Shown here piece by piece: positions 57,816 through 64,000 of a DNA stretch of 64,000 bases (position 1 is its first letter; each line of letters begins with the position of its first letter). A program made the position numbers and the translations under genes. The DNA lies in assembly GCA_026119935.1 (NCBI GenBank), contig JALRMH010000022.1:310001-374000 (forward strand), given 5' to 3'. The notes under the pieces were generated by a model that did no database searches, was not told the DNA's origin, and saw only the letters and a list, made by a program, of their open reading frames with translations. The stretch comes from Endothia cerciana (Eukaryota > Ascomycota > Sordariomycetes > Diaporthales > Cryphonectriaceae).

Positions 57816-59551
57816 AGACATAGGCAGACGGTTGAGAGTCATTCTGTCCACTGGCTCGGAACAATACACCTCATCATGATATCAGCGTGGCACAGATAGC
57901 AATGGTCTCTTATGATGTGCGACTGGGAATGCTCTGCTGATGGAATTGTCTTGCGGTTCATCCTTCCCCGTGAAACCTGCTGCGGGTCCGCAACAGCAGA
58001 GATCATATGGATAACGCCGAAGTCTACCGTTCCTAAGGTGGATGTATAGCTCGACAGCCTGCGAGTACAGCCACCCGACTCAAGGAGTCGAGAAGCCTTT
58101 GAGATTAAGCGGCAGATCGACGTAACAGTTTTACACGTATGCCGGACTCCATTCGAGCCTACGACACACGCTTGGCCGAGAATTGCATATGAATTCTCTG
58201 AATGACAGGTACTCTGCTGCCAGCCCGAGCTTGAAGGTTGTGGTCTTACGTGATAAAGAGTCCCGTCCCGTCCCGATCAGAGAGGATCCTATCCACATGA
58301 CCTCGGAGTCATTCCTTCTTCCTTCAGAGACTGGTGGCCGGGGGCGGGGGGTGGTAAAGGCGACCAAAATAGGAATTTTTGGTAGTTTAATTGGTGGTTC
58401 GCCCATATACCTACCAAAGGAATGCGACTTTGGTGCAGTTAAGTTGCGGTCTAGACCAGATACCCTGTAAGGAGCCTGGGCGCTCATGGTTTCGCTTGGC
58501 GCCTTAACAGCTGCGCATCATTCAGGTCCATTTCCTGATGCAGACAGGGTCACTGACGAAAGAAGAATCCTGTGCAGCTTTGGAAATGCGCCCGGACAGA
58601 TACAGCTTGAGGGGACTGGCTGACTGGGGAGAAAGGTCCTGCCGTCTGAACGGAAGATAACCGGCCATGTCCGATGATTGACTTGGCGATCCTCCAGGCA
58701 AGGTCTGAATACAGCCCCTTTTCACTACTGGCCTTGCCATACAGTTCCATAGGGCTAAGCGGTGACGGGATGTCAGAGGCTCACAAGACACAGGGAGGTA
58801 TGGGCATCCATCTTGTGGGAAGAAAATGAGCAGCAGATGTTGGAATGCCAAGCACAAAACAGGGTATCAATGGTGTGCTACCAGCCTCTCCTGGCCTATC
58901 ACTATCTAATGCCTCAGGACATTCCGAGCCAGGTGTTGCGCCCCTAAAACCTGTACGCCAAGGCCGATGATGCCAGACCCCGTCCCCCTCCCGATGTATT
59001 TTCGCCCTTGTCGCTGGCCCCGTTTATATAGGCCCCATGAGCACGCGATAACCCCGCCGGAAGACTTCATCCAGGCTGCCTTACTTTGAACGACCCGGCA
59101 CAGCATCGATCGATCTTCGCAATGGTATTCCCGAACGGCATTGTGAATCAGCTGATTCTGTCATCTGCAAGGCCGATACGAATGCCACCTTCCCTGCTGC
59201 CCGTGAGTGCAGGGCCCCGGATAAGGTTCTCGGGCTCTGCCGCCTCGTGCAGATCACGGGGATGAGAGGTGGGATGACGAAAGCTCCAGCCCGGATTGCG
59301 AGCCCCCGCGCTTCAAATGCGCCCGTCAGCCTGCTTGACTGCGGCAGTACCTCCGGAGAGGGGTTCTGTAGTGCTGGCAATGCTGGGAGATGTGCAACTT
59401 GAACCTGACGGACAGGGTGTCGGATAAATGGTGCCCCGTGGTAAGGTTTGTGGTGTGTCCATGATGGGATGTGGTGTGTCTGTGTAGTATAGCGCAGTGT
59501 AGTGTAGTGTGTTGCGACGGCTCGCCATGCAGCAGGCCACGCTGAGCCGCT
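57816..59551. other. Intergenic, no confident gene
   Basis: Contains a TATATA at 59021-59026 and, beyond it, a frame without an ATG (about 59053-59402) that has eight cysteines; it is too weak to call. A 93-codon ATG frame at 58189 has no recognisable features. Confidence 0.4.
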
Positions 59552-59812
59552 CTACCGACCTCCCCACTTCCAACTCGAGTTCGAACCCGTTCTTGTCATC
59601 GGAGGACCGGAAGGGGTGCTGCGGTCGTTGTCCATGGAGCGCTTGCCGTCGTCAGAGCCCGTGGGGGACCCGGCGCGCTGGAAGTAGGATGTGCTGCCGC
59701 TGAAGCTGCCGCCGGGAGACGTCACCCCCGGCTCGAGGGGGTGGCGGATCTCCTTCCAGGACGCGGCAAACTGCTTGGCGAGGTGTGACGAGAGAACGCA
59801 GGAGGGAGACAT
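59552..59812 (-). CDS. Small Ser/Gly-rich protein (86 aa)
   Basis: Single exon, 86 residues, starting MSPSCVLSSHLAKQFAASWK. A short amphipathic N-terminal helix (HLAKQFAASWKEIRHPL) is followed by a Ser/Gly/Pro-rich disordered tail with motifs SGSTSYFQRAGSPTGS and SSWKWGGR. I do not recognise a domain; the helix plus phosphorylatable tail is typical of small fungal conserved-hypothetical proteins. The ATG is chosen because the frame upstream runs straight into a (CA)n microsatellite that must be leader. No signal peptide. The real exon structure could include a 5' intron. Confidence 0.55.
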   Translation of the reverse strand: MSPSCVLSSHLAKQFAASWKEIRHPLEPGVTSPGGSFSGSTSYFQRAGSPTGSDDGKRSMDNDRSTPSGPPMTRTGSNSSWKWGGR

Positions 59813-59830
59813 CTTGGCTGTCGGGAAAAT

Positions 59831-59868
<38 letters not shown>

Positions 59869-61764
59869 GGTCTGAATAATGGGCTGCTGGTTGGAATAGT
59901 TCGTCTTCGACGTTTCTCCCGTGGCCGAGTTTGTGTCTTGAGTATGTTCGTGACCAGTGAAGATGTGGGACGCCGTCTGATGGTGTCTTTGATGAATCTT
60001 GCAATGCGTGGCAGGAAGACTCCCAAGATGCGAGGGACAGAGACGACCCCTTCTGGAGGAGGATAGGGGTCGACTTAAAAGGATTCATGTACTGACTGGA
60101 TGGAGCAAGGCTCACCAACGTGCCCATCCACCTCCCCATCCAGGGTCCAACCGTGGTGTATAGAGGCGCAGGGCGCTTTCGACCTTCCCCCTGGAGCCAC
60201 TCTGTCGGCCTCATGCCATTTTTGGAAGCGCTGGGGTCCGTAGGCCAATGATATTGGGGGGGAAATGGGTTGCTAATCACTGCTCATTGGTCTGGTCCTA
60301 TTTCGGTGGTTCGATTTCCAGGGCTCGCATCGAATGATCGCGCCGCCCGTCGACCCGACCAGGCAGGCTCATCTTCCGCTGCGGCGACCCCCAGAACTTA
60401 CGTGGAATTTTCGTAGATCCTCCCCACCGCCACACCGCGCCATCAAAGGGGTCCCGGGTGTTAATCTCGAGCCAATGTCAGGCCTATCGGGGCCAGTTAT
60501 TTGAGGGGGCTCTGCCGATTGTCATCGGATTTTGAGCGTCTCATGCCCCCCACCGGGCCCTGTCACTGCTGGGATGACGAAGGACTTTTACATACCGAGA
60601 AGCCTCCCAAGCCGCCATGGTCTTCAAAGCTTATTATCCACGCAGACCCCGTGACGTATTCGGCAACCCCGGCCTGTCCTGAGTGACGAAACATCTTCGA
60701 TGCCCTGGACGGATACATCCTGTCTTGAGGAGAAATATAGGCTCCGCACTCTTTCAGAAAGATATCGACTCTCGTTCCCGGTCATCTTCCTGCGGGGACG
60801 GTCTCACTGCGCTTCTCTGGCCCTGCCTGGTCCAAGACACTGTCATGAACACTTCCTGAATCTTGCGTTGGACCCCAATGTGCGATTCTCTTCCAAAATC
60901 TCGTCGGCGGCGAGTGTTCCAGCACACCGTGAGCCCTCTTGAGAGTGCACCGCAATATATTCAAAAGGGGGGGGGGGGGGATGGGAGGCCAAGCGGCTCG
61001 AAGAACACGACATCGTGAAGCTTGCCACCGTTGCAACGGAGAAAGAGCGGTCTTGAATTACTGCTGGAATTATCTGTTCAGCCTCGCATACTCTACCCTG
61101 CAACAACCTATTACTCAAGTGAAATCTTCGTTGTAGAGGTGAATAGTGGCTAAGCCTTGCGTCGGCACCAGGCGGGCCTTGTCTAAGATGTGCTTAGAGT
61201 CTGCTCTCGGAAAGCACACTGGGCCACTGCGTGTTGTCGCCCCAAATTCTACTGCCGGACTTTCTTCAAGTCTACGCGCCTACATCAGGTCACCACCCTC
61301 CTCAAGGAAAACGTGGAAAGCCTTGCTACTCGAGCACGCGGTTATATATTCAAGCTAGGCCTGGATCGAACTTTACGTTGTAATTACATCAGGAATTTCC
61401 AGCCCCACTCTTCAGCCGTATCCCTTGGTCAGTCGGCTGGCAGACTTCGAGCAGGGTCACCGTCACGCACCAACGTGGCCTTCACAGCGTATGTCGGTGG
61501 GAAGATATATAGAGGTTACCGGATGCCGGCATAGTAATTAGTCGACTTGGTGTGGATTCTCCGAAGTTTTCAGCCACCGAGTGACATTTGCCCACATGAG
61601 GTCACCACCGCTAGTATAATCTCCGCCTATGCGCGTTGGACTGGGGGGGGGGGGGAAATGAAGACGACTATTTGTTGCATGGGTCCTATCTATGATATAA
61701 GACCGCGCTCGTCGTCACCGGCTTGACGAGAGGTGCCGGGCAGGCGGACCTCACCACACCCAAG
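59813..61764. other. Intergenic, contains microsatellite and poly-G tracts
   Basis: (GT)n at 59832-59866 in the leader of the small gene, poly-G at 60967-60980 and 61643-61655. No coding motif supported. A GGTTCGATTTCC at 60308 resembles a tRNA B box but no tRNA folds around it. Confidence 0.5.
59832..59866 (+). repeat. (GT)17 dinucleotide microsatellite
   Basis: Uninterrupted GT repeat, about 20 bp upstream of the start codon of the small minus-strand gene, so it lies in its 5' leader. Confidence 0.9.
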
Positions 61765-63047
61765 ATGTTGTTGAAACTGGCCATATGCTCCGCTCGTCAT
61801 TGGGCAGTTCGTCCCAGCATCGACGGACCTGACTGCGACTGAGGGGTATGCAGATTACCAAGTGCGATACAAAGAAGTTCCCAGTGGTACCTGCGAAACG
61901 GTTTTGGGTGTCAAGTCTTATAGTGGGCAACTGAAAGGCAAACCAGGACTAGGACTGGTAGACAAGTTCTGACGACCACCAGGTATGTCGACGTAACTCA
62001 GGATCAGCATATCTTCTTCTGCTTCATCGAAGCCCGCAGGTCGGACCCTGAGAATGCGCCCCTGAACGGTCTGGCTGAACGGCGGGCCAGGCGGCCCCTC
62101 GACGGTCGGTCTCTCCTCTGAGAACGGCCCCTGTTCCGTAGACAGCAACCACGACGAAGTCCAAGTCAATGCGTACTCATGGAATAACGTAAGTAACATG
62201 CTGTACGTCGACCAGCCGGCGCAAGTGGGCTTCAGCTACAGCACCCCAATACGTGGATACCTCGACGCCGGCGGCGACATCGTCCCGCTAGCGGACAACG
62301 GGACATGCCCAGACGGCGCCATCGCCAATGCCACCTGCGGGATGTACTCGCCCCCTGACACAGACCTGACGGCGGACTCGACACCCTCTGCGGCACCGAA
62401 CGTCTGGCGGACCCTGCAGGGCTTCATGGGCGCGTCCCCCCGGTACGCACAGAACGGTGTGTACCTCCCCACGGAGAAGCTACGGCGGCCACTATGGCCC
62501 CGTCTTCGCGACGTATTGGGAGGGGGCAGAATGCGCCGGCCGCTGCCAACGAGACCAAAAAGGGGGTAGTGCGCATTGACCTTCGCGGCTTGAGTGTGGG
62601 CAGCGGCCGGTATGACCCGCGGATCCAGTACCCGTCGTACTACAATTTCTCCGTGAACAACATGTACGGCTTCCGGTACTTCAACGACCTCCACGCTGGC
62701 CTTGGTGCGCGAGGACTCCTGCGCCCCGGGGAACTGCACGGACCAGCTGGCGCTATGCAACAGCCCCAGCGGTGCGGTGAAGTAGGCTGGCAGGTTCGCG
62801 TCTGCCCCGTGTCTACAAGCTGCCTGTGGCGCTGAGGCTGTCCGAGCGGATGCTTGCCGAGACGGACGCCGCCGCGGGGCGGGAGGTGGGTCGACGGCGG
62901 GCTTATGCCAGCAAGGGCCCGGCTGTCTCTCGGACCACAGAAGCGACTATGGGACGATCCAGTTTGAGGTGGTGCCTTCCTGCGCGACATACAATACGAC
63001 GACGAACGTGCCGGATCTTCCTGCTTGGAATTGCTCATCGTCATAGG
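61765..63047 (+). pseudogene. Serine carboxypeptidase (S10) pseudogene
   Basis: Remnant of a secreted or vacuolar carboxypeptidase. The signal peptide starts MLLKLAICSA at 61765, then a one-base shift near 61790 leads to LVIGQFVPASTDLTATEGY, RYKEVPSGTCETVLGVKSYSG, a 56-nt GC-AG intron-like gap and YVDVTQDQHIFFCFIEARRS. An extra base near 62064 precedes TVWLNGGPGG (oxyanion region). The frame then stays open through NMLYVDQPAQVGFSYSTPI to NGVYLPTE, where an extra A at 62475-62478 shifts out of SYGGHYGP, the catalytic Ser motif (Ser codon 62478-62480). Later blocks (IQYPSYYNFSVNNMYGF; LVREDSCAPGNCTDQLALCN) lie in further frames, and the Asp/His end is lost. At least four one-base lesions make it non-functional. 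Confidence 0.88.
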
Positions 63048-63326
63048 GATCTGGCAGCGGGTGCCGTCGACCGGGTGCCATGACACGAGAGGCTCCTGGG
63101 GAAGAACGGGATATCCCATGTCACCGGGGGACAGGTGACATCCCTCATTGGGGAGGCTAGTTCACGACCAAGGGCCTTCGGGTCGACCTCTATGGCGATC
63201 AGACCCTCGGCGTGCCCGATGATAGACAAGCGGCTGAGACATTATCCTGAGCATCTCAGGCTTTCGCTCACGTAACGGTTGCATCAAAGAAGCACAACAA
63301 AGACGAGTTTTCAGTTCATGATTTCA

Positions 63327-64000
63327 CTATGCACGAAGAAAGGAATGATATGTCGGTCCTGGAGTCACCGGGGTTAGCAGAACCCGGTCATCTCCCCCAG
63401 GGCTGAACGCGGCAACGCCACACACTGCATTGGACGGCGTGCTGATGACAATCGTCTCCTTCGTCACGCGGATCCCTTCTCCGTCCTCCAGCGTCTGGAA
63501 TGTGTGGAACTCCGTCACGCCCCTTGGATGATACCTGGACCCTACGAGGTCGCTGAACAGGGCTCTCAGTATCGGAATGGATGCCGCCACGATGGTCGTG
63601 GCCAACTCGGCGCCAGTCCAGATGAAGAGTTGGCCTGATTCGTAGGTGTAATCGCTCGAGTACAGTGTCGCAACCGTGATGGAACGCATGACAGAAGTGC
63701 AGCCAGCGCTGGGCAACCGACTGCGTGTTAGCAAAAGATACACCGCCGCGGGACGCAGGGCAGGGATGGGGACACCCACAAGACGCCGAGGCTCATGCAG
63801 ATGGCCACGCCGAGCTTCTCCTTCAGCCTCATCCGCAGCTTCATGATCACGGCCCACGGCACCACCGCCAGGATGAAGTCCATCGCCGCCGAGTACGCCG
63901 CCCCGAACTCGGTGTAGCTGACCACCGCACTCCGTTCCCAGCACCGCGCGTGTACGTGCGCATCCCACGCCCCCGCGGCTGGGTCGCAGTAGACGAACCA
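63327..64000 (-). CDS. Rhodopsin-like integral membrane protein (5' end outside window)
   Basis: C-terminal part of the fungal seven-helix rhodopsin-domain family (Pth11-related or SAT-type conserved membrane proteins). Visible exons are 63780-64000 and 63327-63708 (71-nt intron, GTGGGT/CCCAG, phase 2); 200 residues to the stop. Three or four helices are visible: YSAAMDFILAVVPWAVIMKL, KLGVAICMSLGVFAGCTSV, and ELATTIVAASIPILRALF, with the usual RSITVATLYSSDYTYESG loop between them. The conserved WTGAELATTI and IPILR segments identify the family. The cytosolic tail is polar and ends YHSFLRA. The ligand is unknown; no CFEM domain is visible in this part. Confidence 0.88.
   Translation of the reverse strand, partial: VRLLRPSRGGVGCARTRAVLGTECGGQLHRVRGGVLGGDGLHPGGGAVGRDHEAADEAEGEARRGHLHEPRRLVGVPIPALRPAAVYLLLTRSRLPSAGCTSVMRSITVATLYSSDYTYESGQLFIWTGAELATTIVAASIPILRALFSDLVGSRYHPRGVTEFHTFQTLEDGEGIRVTKETIVISTPSNAVCGVAAFSPGGDDRVLLTPVTPGPTYHSFLRA

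Noticed and set aside
58189..58470. 93-codon ATG frame
   Set aside because: No domain, no conserved pattern; could be chance in a 1.7 kb gap.
59053..59402. Frame with eight cysteines that could be a secreted cysteine-rich protein
   Set aside because: No start codon, no signal peptide, and the opposite strand is equally open.
60300..60345. B-box-like GGTTCGATTTCC suggesting a tRNA
   Set aside because: No A box, anticodon stem or acceptor pairing can be drawn around it.
1..64000. Transposons, viral remnants and CRISPR arrays
   Set aside because: No reverse transcriptase, transposase or capsid motif, no LTR pair or target-site duplication, and no regularly spaced direct repeats were found by eye.

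Overview
This window comes from the nuclear genome of a filamentous ascomycete, most likely a Sordariomycete. Genes are broken by short introns of about 50-115 nt with GT donors, CTRAC-like branch points and AG acceptors. Intergenic spaces are long (1-6 kb) with pyrimidine-rich leaders. The gene set is fungal: a SomA/Som1/Flo8 LisH regulator, a Gis2/Byr3 zinc-knuckle protein, LsdA-like ferritin, a C2-domain PSD2 decarboxylase, a Dal5-type MFS carrier, an AceTr acetate carrier and a rhodopsin-like receptor. I see no rRNA, tRNA, CRISPR array or intact transposon.

Layout. 1-1896 (-): a protein kinase running off the left edge. 3543-4312 (-): seven-knuckle CCHC protein. 7143-8961 (-): membrane protein with a long disordered head. 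11692-12857 (-): U5 snRNP 40 kDa WD40 protein, divergent from 13275-14132 (+), the TRAPP subunit BET3. 18400-21159 (+): SomA-like regulator with a long leader. 23743-24907 (+): cysteine-rich single-pass membrane protein. 25777-27419 (-) and 29240-30742 (+): a divergent MFS carrier and FAD monooxygenase. 32202-33365 (+): secreted ferritin-like protein. 35076-36378 (+): acetate-type carrier with five exons. 38180-38531 (+): a small two-exon gene candidate. 39009-39977 (-): short-chain dehydrogenase. 40726-41516 (-): Ras-like GTPase without a CAAX box. 41.5-47.4 kb is gene-poor, with decayed coding remnants at 43.3-44.3 and 45.3-45.9 kb. 47376-51011 (+): phosphatidylserine decarboxylase PSD2. 53459-53752 (+) and 59552-59812 (-): two small proteins. 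56893-57815 (+): broken GH5 mannanase. 61765-63047 (+): broken S10 serine carboxypeptidase. 63327-64000 (-): rhodopsin-like membrane protein running off the right edge.

The left and centre hold housekeeping genes (splicing, vesicle tethering, lipid synthesis, translation or RNA control) mixed with regulators and carriers. From about 41 kb rightwards the window becomes accessory in character: longer empty stretches, single-base frameshifts and internal deletions in secreted-hydrolase genes. I see no complete new multi-gene system. The observations most worth following up are the CAAX-less Ras protein, two 9-nt microexons, a hidden small spliced gene at 38.2 kb, and the decaying secreted hydrolases near the right end.
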